From NCBI GenBank assembly GCA_945890495.1, contig CAMDCO010000005.1:20528-84527 (forward strand): a stretch of 64,000 bases of DNA, read 5' to 3'. This DNA is from Bordetella parapertussis. GTDB lineage: Bacteria > Pseudomonadota > Gammaproteobacteria > Burkholderiales > Thiobacillaceae. Below the pieces are notes generated by a model, which worked only from the letters and a program-made list of their open reading frames with translations, did no database searches and had not been told where the DNA came from. Made by a program: the position numbers and the translations under genes. Below, piece by piece: positions 23,950 to 32,400 of the stretch. Positions within the stretch are counted from its first letter, which is position 1. The number at the start of each line of letters is the position of its first letter.

Positions 23950-24733
23950 AGAACCCGAACGCCGCCGCTTTCTGCGTACCGGATTAGGCCTGGCGGCCCT
24001 CTTGGGTGCCAGCGGCATCGCCTGGTTGCCCACACCCGCCGCATCCGCCAACCGCCTGCGCCCCCCCGGCGCGCTGGAAGAACAAGACTACCTGTCGGCC
24101 TGCATCAAATGTGGCCAATGCGTCCAAGTCTGCCCGGTCTCGGCCCTCAAACTCGCCGATCTCGGCGACGGCTACGGCATCGGCGCACCCTATATCGATG
24201 CCCGCGCCCAGGCCTGTGATTTTTCCTGTGACGCGGTGCAATGCATCCTCGCCTGCCCGACCGGGGCACTGACCTATCACAAGCCGACTGACCTTTCCAT
24301 CCGCACCGGCATGCCCGTCGCCCAAGCCCCGGTGCTTCTGGCCAAGAAAAAAGACCCTGAACCAACGCTGAACCTGAAGGAGCGCATGGGCGTTGCCGTG
24401 CTGACCCGACCCGATGCCTGCCTTGCCCGTCAGGGCAAAGGCCATAAAGGGCCGGCGCGGGCCGCAGGGTTCGCCGGGCACCTGCGCTTCATGGAGGTGG
24501 ATCGCTGGAAACCGATCCCGCTCAACGATCACCCGTTTGCGGTGGAGATCTGCGACCTGTGCGTACAAACCTGTCCGATCGAGGGCGCGATCCGCCTGGT
24601 TCCCATGGCTAACGGAGGCATGACCCCGGAAGTGCTGGAACCCTGTCTGGGCTGCGGCGTGTGCGAGATGGCCTGCCCCACCGAGCCGGCCTCTATTGAA
24701 ATCAAGCCGCGCCAAGGGTGGCCACATGCATAA
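23942..24733 (+). CDS. nosG: NosG (NapG-like) Fe-S protein
   Basis: 263 residues. The Tat-type signal ERRRFLRTGLGLAALLGASG precedes four cysteine clusters for [4Fe-4S] centres: CIKCGQCVQVCP, CDFSCDAVQCILACP, CDLCVQTCP and CLGCGVCEMACP. By homology to NapG it forms with NosH a periplasmic-side menaquinol dehydrogenase passing electrons to cytochrome c and NosZ. It overlaps nosD and nosH by 8 bases each. Confidence 0.93.
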   Translation: MAREPERRRFLRTGLGLAALLGASGIAWLPTPAASANRLRPPGALEEQDYLSACIKCGQCVQVCPVSALKLADLGDGYGIGAPYIDARAQACDFSCDAVQCILACPTGALTYHKPTDLSIRTGMPVAQAPVLLAKKKDPEPTLNLKERMGVAVLTRPDACLARQGKGHKGPARAAGFAGHLRFMEVDRWKPIPLNDHPFAVEICDLCVQTCPIEGAIRLVPMANGGMTPEVLEPCLGCGVCEMACPTEPASIEIKPRQGWPHA

Positions 24734-25697
24734 CCGCTTCAGCGAATCTTGGCGGCAGTTGCTGGGCTACGCGCCGCGCAGGCCCGTGGCCGGACAGCAA
24801 AGGCCCGAGGCACAGGTCATTCACCGCACGAAGCGAGAAGATGTCAATCGCGTCGCAGAACTAAAGGCGCACCGCGCCACGCTCGTGCACTCGAACACAT
24901 GGCGCAACCGCCGTTGGGTCGTTCTGATCCTCACCAACCTGCTGTTCGTGGCCTCCTTCTGGCTCGACATCCAGTTGCTGGAAGGCTCGCTCACCGCCTC
25001 GCGCTTCCTCGGCTTTCACATGATCGACCTCAACGCCGCCCTGCAAGTGGCGTTGGCGCACAAACACATCCCCATCAACCTGATCATCGGCACCGTCACC
25101 ATTCTCCTGTTCTGGGCCTTGCTGGGGGGGCGAGCGTTTTGTTCCTGGGTGTGTCCGTACCACCTGCTCGCCGAATGGACCGAACGGCTGCATCTCGCGC
25201 TGGCCGAGCGCAAGGTCGTCTCTGACCACAGCTTCCACCGTGGCCTGCGTACCGTATTGTGGCTGCTGTTTGCCATCCTGGCCTTCATCAGCGGCTATAC
25301 CGTGTTCGAAACCCTGTCGCCCACAGGCATCCTGTCGCGCGCCCTGATCTACGGGCCTGGCCTAGGGTTGGCCTGGGTCTTATTGCTACTGCTGTTCGAA
25401 GTCGCCTACTCACGCCGCGCCTGGTGCCGCTATTTCTGCCCCATCGGCCTCACCTATGGCGCGGTGGGCAGCGTCTCCCCGCTACAGATCGGCTATCACC
25501 TCGACAGTTGTTTCCACGAAGGCGATTGCCGCAAGGTCTGTCTGGTGCCGCATGTGCTCGATTGCGTCATCAAAGGCCGCGCCAGCGACACCCATGTCAA
25601 CCTCGGCGCCGACTGCACCCGCTGCGGTCTATGCGTCGATACCTGTCCCACCGGCTCGTTGCGCTTTGAAATACGCGGCCTGCAAAACCTGTTGTAG
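24726..25697 (+). CDS. nosH: NosH (NapH-like) membrane quinol oxidase subunit
   Basis: 323 residues from ATG 24726. Four membrane helices carry the paired cytoplasmic motifs FCSWVCPYHLL and WCRYFCPIGLTYG typical of NapH. These are followed by CFHEGDCRKVC, C-terminal CTRCGLCVDTCP and a further Cys cluster. It is the membrane anchor that oxidises menaquinol and reduces NosG. The menaquinone genes lie in the same cluster, which fits a menaquinol donor. Confidence 0.93.
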   Translation: MHNRFSESWRQLLGYAPRRPVAGQQRPEAQVIHRTKREDVNRVAELKAHRATLVHSNTWRNRRWVVLILTNLLFVASFWLDIQLLEGSLTASRFLGFHMIDLNAALQVALAHKHIPINLIIGTVTILLFWALLGGRAFCSWVCPYHLLAEWTERLHLALAERKVVSDHSFHRGLRTVLWLLFAILAFISGYTVFETLSPTGILSRALIYGPGLGLAWVLLLLLFEVAYSRRAWCRYFCPIGLTYGAVGSVSPLQIGYHLDSCFHEGDCRKVCLVPHVLDCVIKGRASDTHVNLGADCTRCGLCVDTCPTGSLRFEIRGLQNLL

Positions 25698-25719
25698 GCC
25701 TGTAGTAAAGTCACCCCCC

Positions 25720-26577
25720 ATGATCGAACTCAAACAACTCTCCAAACACTTCCGCAAAAGCCGCGTCCTCGATGGCATCGACCTCACGGTGGCCGATGGC
25801 GAACGCATCGCCCTGATCGGTTCCAACGGGGCCGGAAAGACCACCCTGATCCGCTGCCTGCTGGGGGAATATATCCACGAAGGCACGGTGCTCATTAGGG
25901 GCATCGATCCGCGCCAAGATCGTGCCCGCGTCCTGCGCGAGATTGGCTTCGTGCCACAGTTGCCGCCGCCGCTGCGCATGTCGGTACACGAGCTGCTGCG
26001 CTTTACCAGCGAGCTGACCGATACCCCCGTTTCCGCCATGACCGCCATTGCCGCCCGTTTAGGGCTAGATCTCGCTCGCGCCGAACACCTGCCTTTCGCC
26101 AAGTTATCGGGCGGTCAAAAACAAAAGGTGCTGATTGCCCTGGCGCTAGGCCGTCCTTGCTCGCTCTTGATTCTGGACGAGCCGGCCGCCAACCTCGACC
26201 CTGAAGCGCGGCACGCCTTTTTTGACCTGCTGGCCGAACAGGTCGCCGCGCGCCCCATCACCCTGCTCATCTCCAGCCATCGCCTCGACGAAGTGGCGCC
26301 GCTGGTTAACCGCGTAGTGGAAATGGACATGGGTCGCATCGTCCTCGACGACAGCGTAGCCGACAGCGTGGCCCTGGACGGCAAACTCAGCGCGCGCCTT
26401 GTCCTGTCCCGCGCCGAACCGGCCATCGCCCGTGCGCTGGGCCAATGGGGACTGACCGCAGACGCGGCGGGCCTCGCTTGGGAGGGCGTCATCGCCAGCC
26501 CCGACCGTCTGCGCTTCATCGGCATGCTATCGCGCTATGTCGGCCTGATCCACAGCGTCTCCATCGAGGAGCTGTGA
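25720..26577 (+). CDS. nosF: NosF ABC transporter ATPase
   Basis: 285 residues from ATG 25720. Walker A GSNGAGKTTLIR, Q-loop FVPQLPPPLRMSV, signature LSGGQKQKVLIALALG, Walker B LLILDEPAANLDPEA and a switch-region SSHRLDEVAPL are all present. It energises NosY for CuZ sulfur delivery via NosD. It is the only ABC ATPase gene in the cluster. Confidence 0.95.
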   Translation: MIELKQLSKHFRKSRVLDGIDLTVADGERIALIGSNGAGKTTLIRCLLGEYIHEGTVLIRGIDPRQDRARVLREIGFVPQLPPPLRMSVHELLRFTSELTDTPVSAMTAIAARLGLDLARAEHLPFAKLSGGQKQKVLIALALGRPCSLLILDEPAANLDPEARHAFFDLLAEQVAARPITLLISSHRLDEVAPLVNRVVEMDMGRIVLDDSVADSVALDGKLSARLVLSRAEPAIARALGQWGLTADAAGLAWEGVIASPDRLRFIGMLSRYVGLIHSVSIEEL

Positions 26578-26582
26578 GCCCC

Positions 26583-27086
26583 ATGAACCGCCGCGAACTA
26601 TTGCTGGGTTGCGCCGCCATCCCCGTGCTCTGGCTGACCGGCTGTGGCGAGAAGGATGCCGGGCACGGCCCTGGCAAGATTCATTGGGATCGCGACACCT
26701 GCGTGCGCTGCAACATGATTATCAGCGACCGCCGCTTTGCCGCGCAGATTCGTGGCGGCGAGATGGGCGGCGAGATGGGCGGCGAGATGGGCGGCAAGAA
26801 GGGCGGCAAGACGGGAGTTGGCAAACGCAAGCTCTACAAGTTCGACGATATCGGCTGCGCGCTGTTCTGGCTCAAGGAACAAAAAATCCCTTGGGCGGAC
26901 GCGCCTGACACCGAGATCTGGGTGACCGACGCCAAAACCGGGGAGTGGCTGGAGGCCCGCACGGCACATTACATCGCCGGGAAGACCACGCCCATGCTCT
27001 ACGGCTACGGTGCGCTGCGTGAGCCGGTGGCCGGCAGTGTCGATTTTAAAACCATGAAGGCGGCCATTCTGGCCAAGGGACGCTAA
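26583..27086 (+). CDS. nosL: NosL copper-delivery lipoprotein with repeat insertion
   Basis: 167 residues from ATG 26583. A lipoprotein signal (lipobox WLTGC) is followed by the NosL copper motif DTCVRCNMIISDRRFAAQI, then KFDDIGCALFWLKE, AHYIAGKTTPMLYGYGA and a final helix. It hands Cu(I) to NosZ during assembly. A Gly-rich insertion, GGEMGGEMGGEMGGKKGGK, encoded by a 12-base tandem repeat (GGCGAGATGGGC), separates the Cu site from the FDD segment. It sits between nosF and nosY, an altered order compared with the usual nosDFYL. It overlaps nosY by one base (TAATG). Confidence 0.93.
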   Translation: MNRRELLLGCAAIPVLWLTGCGEKDAGHGPGKIHWDRDTCVRCNMIISDRRFAAQIRGGEMGGEMGGEMGGKKGGKTGVGKRKLYKFDDIGCALFWLKEQKIPWADAPDTEIWVTDAKTGEWLEARTAHYIAGKTTPMLYGYGALREPVAGSVDFKTMKAAILAKGR

Positions 27087-27928
27087 TGTTTAATGACCTT
27101 AAAACCAGCCTCAAACCCGCACTGCGCCTAGAGATGACCGAATCCCTGCGGGCGCGCTGGTTCATGCTCTACGCCTTGGTATTCGGCGGCATCGTCGCCT
27201 TGCTGTTCGCCTTCGGTCTGACCGAATCGCGCATCCTGGGCTTCATCGGCCTGTCGCGCCTCCTGGTCACCTATATCCAATTGGTGATGGCCATCCTGCC
27301 GGTGTTTGTGCTGATCTCCACCGTACGATCCATCGCCGGTGACCGCGAGGCGGGCGTGTTCGAATACCTGCTGTCACTACCGGTTTCGCTGGCCGGCTGG
27401 TTCTGGGGCAAGTTTATCGGCCGTTACCTGATGGTCTTCGCGCCCGTGTTTGCCGCCATGCTGGGCGCCGTGCTGTGGGCGCTGATTACTGCGATCGAAG
27501 TGCCGTGGGACATCTTCCTGTATTACACCGCCCTTCTGGCCAGCCTGTCGCTCTGCTTCCTCGGCATCGCCATGCTGATCTCGGTACTGGCCCGTTCGTC
27601 CGACATCGCCCAGGGCGTCGCCTTTCTGGTCTGGCTGTTCCTGCTCCTGTTCCTCGACCTCATCCTGCTCGGCGTGCTGATCCAGGAACAAATCCCGTCC
27701 GAGATCGCCATCACCATCGCCCTCTTCAACCCCCTGCAAACCTTCCGCACCGCCGCCCTGATGCTGTTCGACCCGCAACTCATCGTTCTGGGCCCGGCCG
27801 CCTTCGTACTGTTCGACCTGTTCGGCACCCTCGGCTACAAGATCTTCGCGCTGCTCTACCCGGCGACCATCGGACTTGTGTGCGCCTTCTTGGCCTATCG
27901 CAGCTTTAAACGCGGAGACCTGCTATGA
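27086..27928 (+). CDS. nosY: NosY ABC transporter permease
   Basis: 280 residues with six membrane helices. ALRLEMTESLRARWFMLYALVFG is at the N-terminus, and SIAGDREAGVFEYLLSLPVS is the coupling-helix region conserved in NosY. FGTLGYKIFALLYPATIGLVCAFLAYRSFKRGDLL is the C-terminus. It is the membrane partner of NosF. It overlaps the thioredoxin gene by ATGA. Confidence 0.93.
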   Translation: MFNDLKTSLKPALRLEMTESLRARWFMLYALVFGGIVALLFAFGLTESRILGFIGLSRLLVTYIQLVMAILPVFVLISTVRSIAGDREAGVFEYLLSLPVSLAGWFWGKFIGRYLMVFAPVFAAMLGAVLWALITAIEVPWDIFLYYTALLASLSLCFLGIAMLISVLARSSDIAQGVAFLVWLFLLLFLDLILLGVLIQEQIPSEIAITIALFNPLQTFRTAALMLFDPQLIVLGPAAFVLFDLFGTLGYKIFALLYPATIGLVCAFLAYRSFKRGDLL

Positions 27929-28422
27929 AATTAACCCTGAAACGCGGCCTGGCCCTCTTGGGTCTGTGCCTATTCCCCAGTCTGTTCCCCAGCCTGGCGC
28001 TCGCCCTGAATCTGTATGAACAACCGGGCCTGCAATTCGCCCGCCCCGATGCCGCGCCGCTCGATCTAACCAGCCTGCGCGGCAAGCCCGCCGTCATCAA
28101 CTTCTGGGCCACCTGGTGCCCGCCTTGTCGCGACGAACTACCCGAACTGGCGGCCCTGCATAGCAAAACCGGTGCGACCTTCGTTGGCATCGCGGTAGAA
28201 GACAACCTGAAATTCGCCGCCGAATTCGCCCGCGTTGAAGATGTCGTCTATCCCATCGCCGGCGGAAGAGACACGGCCATTGCCTTGATGAAAACCTTGG
28301 GCAACACCTATGCAGTAATGCCCTTCACCGTGTTGATCGACGCTAACGGCGAGGTGCTCTGGGCGCGCAAGGGACGCATCCCCATGGACGAACTCGAGCA
28401 GCGCCTGCGGGATCTGCGTTGA
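27925..28422 (+). CDS. TlpA/ResA-like periplasmic thioredoxin
   Basis: 165 residues. A signal peptide (with a tandem FPSLFPSL duplication) is followed by a TlpA-like fold with INFWATWCPPCRDELPEL (CPPC active site) and the cis-Pro loop YAVMPFTVLIDANGEV. Likely keeps Cys ligands of NosL, NosZ CuA or cytochrome c reduced for copper or haem insertion. The gene sits inside the nos operon, coupled to nosY. Confidence 0.88.
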   Translation: MKLTLKRGLALLGLCLFPSLFPSLALALNLYEQPGLQFARPDAAPLDLTSLRGKPAVINFWATWCPPCRDELPELAALHSKTGATFVGIAVEDNLKFAAEFARVEDVVYPIAGGRDTAIALMKTLGNTYAVMPFTVLIDANGEVLWARKGRIPMDELEQRLRDLR

Positions 28423-28443
28423 GACCGTGTTGAGCCACAGGCC

Positions 28444-29658
28444 ATGCCCGTCTGGCCGCTCCTGCTCTGCCTGCTGATCGCGCCTGCCGCAGCGAGTCCG
28501 TTACCCCCCCTGCAACCCTTGCTCGATGCCGCCCCGCCGCACGCCATTCTCAAACTCGGCCCCGGCTGCTACGCCGGCCCCGCCGTCATTCGCAAGCCGC
28601 TGACCCTGGACGGCGGCGGCCGAGCCTGCATCGACAACAACGGGCGCGGCACCATACTAACCGTGCTGGCCGCCGACACCGTCATCCGTGGCCTGCGCCT
28701 GACCGGATCGGGAGAGAGCTTCGACGCCATGGACGCCGGTATCTTGGTCGAGGCCGACCGCGTGCGCATCGAGGACAACCGCATCGAGGCTGTGTTGTTC
28801 GGCATCCACCTCAAGGCGGCCAATGACGCGCGGATCCTGCGCAACACCGTGCGCGGCCAACCCGCGCCGCTCAACCTGCGCGGCGACGCAGTGCGTATCT
28901 GGTACGGCCATGGCAATCGCATCGAGGCCAACGATTTCGCCGGCCTGCGCGACATCACCCTGGCCAACGCCCCGGGCAACCAGATTCGTAAAAACCGTAT
29001 CCGCGCGGGGCGCTACGCCATCCATCTAATCTTCTCGCCTAACAACGCCATCCTCGACAACGACATCGCCCACACCACCACGGGCATCGCCGTGCTGTAT
29101 TCAGACAACGCCCGCATTGAGGGCAACCGCATCCACCATGTCCGCTCCGAGGCCGGGGCCGCGCTGGCCCTCAAAGAAACGAACGGCACGCAGATTCGCC
29201 GCAACGAGATCCTGCATTGCGCCGTGGGTCTGCAAGCCAACTCACCGCTCTACGGCCACGACACCCTCCAGATTGAAGGCAACCGCTTTGCCCACAACGA
29301 CACCGCGCTGTACTTTTATGGCGACAATGGCGGCCATGTGCTGCGTCACAACCGCTTCGAAAAGAATCTCACCCCCTTGATGGTCAGCCATGCCAACGCC
29401 ACGCGCGGCCATGTCTGGGAAGACAACGCTTGGGACGACTACGAAGGTTTCGACCGCAACGGCGACGGTATCGGCGACACCCCGCATGAACTCTGGCTGT
29501 ACGCCGACCGCATCTGGATGGAAACCCCCAGCACCCGTTTCTTTCGCAACAGCCCTGGCATGGAACTGCTCGACTTCCTTGAACGACTCGCCCCTTTTTC
29601 CGCCCCTGAGCGCCTGCTTCAGGACCCCCGCCCCCGGATAACACGGCAGGCACCATGA
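28444..29658 (+). CDS. Second NosD-family beta-helix protein
   Basis: 404 residues, with signal peptide (LLLCLLIAPAAASPLPPL). The same right-handed beta-helix repeats (EDNRIEAVLFGIHLKAAND, IRKNRIRAGRYAIHLIFSP, IEGNRIHHV, IRRNEIL) and NosD C-terminal block YEGFDRNGDGIGDTPHELWLYADRIWMETP. It is paralogous to 22603-23949 but clearly diverged. Two NosD proteins in one operon are unusual; they may differ in partner or one may serve a different copper enzyme. It overlaps menA by ATGA, coupling the nos and men blocks. Confidence 0.9.
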   Translation: MPVWPLLLCLLIAPAAASPLPPLQPLLDAAPPHAILKLGPGCYAGPAVIRKPLTLDGGGRACIDNNGRGTILTVLAADTVIRGLRLTGSGESFDAMDAGILVEADRVRIEDNRIEAVLFGIHLKAANDARILRNTVRGQPAPLNLRGDAVRIWYGHGNRIEANDFAGLRDITLANAPGNQIRKNRIRAGRYAIHLIFSPNNAILDNDIAHTTTGIAVLYSDNARIEGNRIHHVRSEAGAALALKETNGTQIRRNEILHCAVGLQANSPLYGHDTLQIEGNRFAHNDTALYFYGDNGGHVLRHNRFEKNLTPLMVSHANATRGHVWEDNAWDDYEGFDRNGDGIGDTPHELWLYADRIWMETPSTRFFRNSPGMELLDFLERLAPFSAPERLLQDPRPRITRQAP

Positions 29659-30563
29659 GCGTCCACACCCCGCCGACGCGCTGGCAAATCGTCCAGGCTG
29701 CTATCCGTCCCCAGACCCTGTCACTGACCGCAACGCCGATCCTGGTCGGGATCAGCCTGGCCTGGGCTGAGGGCGCCACACCCCACGGCGGGATTGCGCT
29801 GGCGACCTTGCTAACCGCTGGGCTCATCCAGATCGGCGTCAACCTGCACAACGATGCGACCGATCACCTGCGCGGCAACGACACCGCCGCACGCATCGGC
29901 CCGTTACGCGTCACCGCCGCAGGTTGGGCCAGCGCAAAGGCGGTGTTGCGCGCGGCCTATCTCAGCCTCGGTCTGGCCTTTATGCTGGGCATCAGCTTGG
30001 CCCTAGCTGGCGGCCCGGTCATCGTCGCCATCGGAATCGCCTCCCTGCTGGCGGCGCTGGCCTATTCCGGCGGACCCCGACCGCTGTCCCATAGCGCCCT
30101 CGGCGAGTTATTCGTCTGGGCCTTCTTCGGCCTTGCCGCTGTCGCAGGGAGTCACTGGCTGCAAGCCGGACAGTTTTCCGCCGCCGCGTTAATCGCCGGG
30201 GCTGCGCTCGGCCTACCCGCCGCTGCCGTCCTCTTGGTCAACAACCTGCGCGACATCGACACCGACGCCATCGCCGGTCGCCGCACCCTCGCCGCCCGAC
30301 TCGGCGAGGCACACAGCCGTCGCCTGCATACCGTGCTGATGCTCACCCCCTTTCTATCTCTACCCTTCCTGGCCGCCCACCTCCATGCGCTGTGGCCCGG
30401 GTTGGCCCTGCTGGCGCTACCCGCCTGCCTGCGAGTCAGCGCCCGTATGCAGCACACCACGGGCCCGGCCCTGAACGCAGTTCTTGCCGACACCGCACGC
30501 GCCCAATTACAGTTCGGCTGTCTGCTATCCATAGCGTATCTGCTCATCCTTCTCCTGCCATGA
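29655..30563 (+). CDS. menA: 1,4-dihydroxy-2-naphthoate polyprenyltransferase
   Basis: 302 residues of a UbiA-superfamily membrane prenyltransferase. The first Asp-rich motif is [14 protein letters not shown] and the second [22 protein letters not shown], both characteristic of MenA. About nine membrane helices. It attaches the isoprenoid tail to DHNA to give demethylmenaquinone. It is coupled to the upstream nosD paralogue and downstream menB by ATGA overlaps. Confidence 0.95.
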   Translation: MSVHTPPTRWQIVQAAIRPQTLSLTATPILVGISLAWAEGATPHGGIALATLLTAGLIQIGVNLHNDATDHLRGNDTAARIGPLRVTAAGWASAKAVLRAAYLSLGLAFMLGISLALAGGPVIVAIGIASLLAALAYSGGPRPLSHSALGELFVWAFFGLAAVAGSHWLQAGQFSAAALIAGAALGLPAAAVLLVNNLRDIDTDAIAGRRTLAARLGEAHSRRLHTVLMLTPFLSLPFLAAHLHALWPGLALLALPACLRVSARMQHTTGPALNAVLADTARAQLQFGCLLSIAYLLILLLP

Positions 30564-31390
30564 CCTCCTTCGCCTGGATCCCCGCCGCCGAGTTCACCGA
30601 CATTCGCTACGAGTTGTCCGGTGACGGCATCGCCAAGATTTCCATCAACCGCCCCGAACGACGCAACGCCTTCCGGCCCGAAACCGTAAACGAGCTGATG
30701 GACGCCTTTTCGCGGGCTCATCGCGACCCCGCCGTCGGTGTGATCATCTTCACCGGCGTCGGCGATCAGGCCTTCTGTTCCGGGGGCGACCAAACGGTGC
30801 GTGGCGACGATGGTGGCTATCACGATGCCGCGACCGACACACCGCACCTCAATGTGCTCGACCTGCAAATGCAGATTCGCCGCTTACCCAAACCCGTCGT
30901 GGCGATGGTCGCGGGCTATGCCATCGGCGGTGGCCATGTACTACACCTCGTTTGCGACCTGACCCTCGCCGCCGACAACGCCCGTTTCGGCCAGACCGGC
31001 CCGCGCGTCGGCAGTTTTGATGCGGGCCTCGGTGCCGGCCTGATGGCGCGCGCCATTGGCCTTAAACGGGCCAAAGAAATTTGGCTGCTGTGCCGCCAGT
31101 ACGATGCACAAACGGCCCTGGACTGGGGCCTGGTCAACGCCGTCGTGCCACTTGCCCAATTAGAAGAAGAAACGGTGGCTTGGTGCCGCGAGATGTTGCA
31201 ACTCTCGCCCACCGCACTGCGCCTGATCAAGGCCGGTTTCAACGCCGATAGCGACGGACTGGCCGGCATTCAGGAGTTGGCCGGCAATGCCACAGGGCTC
31301 TTTTACATGACCGCCGAGGGGCGGGAAGGGCGCGATGCCTGGCTAGAAAAACGCCCGCCAGACTTCACAAAATACCGTCGCCGCCCCTAG
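30560..31390 (+). CDS. menB: 1,4-dihydroxy-2-naphthoyl-CoA synthase
   Basis: 276 residues from ATG 30560. Crotonase fold with MenB-specific segments: [69 protein letters not shown] and the C-terminal [14 protein letters not shown]. It closes the second ring of the naphthoquinone from o-succinylbenzoyl-CoA. Very high family similarity. Confidence 0.97.
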   Translation: MTSFAWIPAAEFTDIRYELSGDGIAKISINRPERRNAFRPETVNELMDAFSRAHRDPAVGVIIFTGVGDQAFCSGGDQTVRGDDGGYHDAATDTPHLNVLDLQMQIRRLPKPVVAMVAGYAIGGGHVLHLVCDLTLAADNARFGQTGPRVGSFDAGLGAGLMARAIGLKRAKEIWLLCRQYDAQTALDWGLVNAVVPLAQLEEETVAWCREMLQLSPTALRLIKAGFNADSDGLAGIQELAGNATGLFYMTAEGREGRDAWLEKRPPDFTKYRRRP

Positions 31391-31397
31391 CAGCCCC

Positions 31398-32399
31398 ATG
31401 TCGGCGCGCGTCCTTCCCTACTGCCTACCCCTCGTGCGCCCTTGGGTCGCGGCCTCCGTGACCCTCACCGAGCGGCGCGGCTGGCTGATTGCGCTCGATG
31501 AAGACGGGCTCACCGGATGGGGCGATTGCGCACCGCTCCCCTCCGCCCACAGCGAGATGCCCTGCCGCACCGCGCTGGCGCACCTGGCGGCCACCGGCAC
31601 ACTTCCGCCAGATGCGCCGCCAGAGACCCTCTGGGCACTAGATACCGCACGGCATGACCTTGACGCGCAACGACAAGGGATTCCGCTCGCACGCGCCCTT
31701 GCCCCGGATGCAGCGTCAGAGATCGCCGTCAATGCCGCGCTCGGGACGCTGGATGCGGGTTGTGTGGAACGCGCCCATACCGCCCGAATGCAAGGGTTCC
31801 GCATCGCCAAGATCAAGGTCGGCCTCGCCCCCATCGCGGAAGAGTTGGCCCATTTGGGCGAAATTGCCGCCGTCTTTGGTGGGCGGCTAAGGCTCGACGC
31901 CAACCGCGCATGGCCCGAGGCCGCAGCGCGACGCTTCCTGACGGCCATCGCCGATCTACCCATCGATGCCGTTGAAGAGCCCTTGGCACACCCCTCTCCC
32001 CATACGCTTGCTGCATTGCAGGCGGCCTTACCCTACGCCCTCGCCGTTGATGAATCCCTGCCCAGCCTCGGTATCCGTGCGCTGATCGACACCCGTGCCG
32101 TCCGCCGTCTCGTGCTCAAGCCGGCGCGTCTGGGCCGCTTCGCGGCAACACACGCCATCGCCCGACAGGCTCAAGCCGCCGGCATCGAGATCGTCCTCAC
32201 CTCGGTCATCGATTCGGCCATCGGCGTCGCCGCTGCCGCGCATCTGGCCGCCGCACTCGCGCCCAACGAAACCCACGGGCTGGGCACCTGTGCGTGGCTG
32301 GCGGCCGATGTCGCCACCGCACCGCCCATCGTAGACGGCAGAATGGCCTTGCCGCAGTGCCCCGGGCTGTGTATCCAGCCCCACAAAGACCCCGCCTAA
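31398..32399 (+). CDS. menC: o-Succinylbenzoate synthase
   Basis: 333 residues, enolase superfamily. The catalytic Lys pair region FRIAKIKVGL (KxKxG), metal ligands in RLDANRAW, AVEEPL and AVDES, and a second Lys region RLVLKPARLG. It dehydrates SHCHC to o-succinylbenzoate. menH, which makes SHCHC in the classical pathway, is absent from the cluster. It sits 7 bases after menB and 1 base before the menE-menF fusion. Confidence 0.93.
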   Translation: MSARVLPYCLPLVRPWVAASVTLTERRGWLIALDEDGLTGWGDCAPLPSAHSEMPCRTALAHLAATGTLPPDAPPETLWALDTARHDLDAQRQGIPLARALAPDAASEIAVNAALGTLDAGCVERAHTARMQGFRIAKIKVGLAPIAEELAHLGEIAAVFGGRLRLDANRAWPEAAARRFLTAIADLPIDAVEEPLAHPSPHTLAALQAALPYALAVDESLPSLGIRALIDTRAVRRLVLKPARLGRFAATHAIARQAQAAGIEIVLTSVIDSAIGVAAAAHLAAALAPNETHGLGTCAWLAADVATAPPIVDGRMALPQCPGLCIQPHKDPA

Positions 32400-32400
32400 G

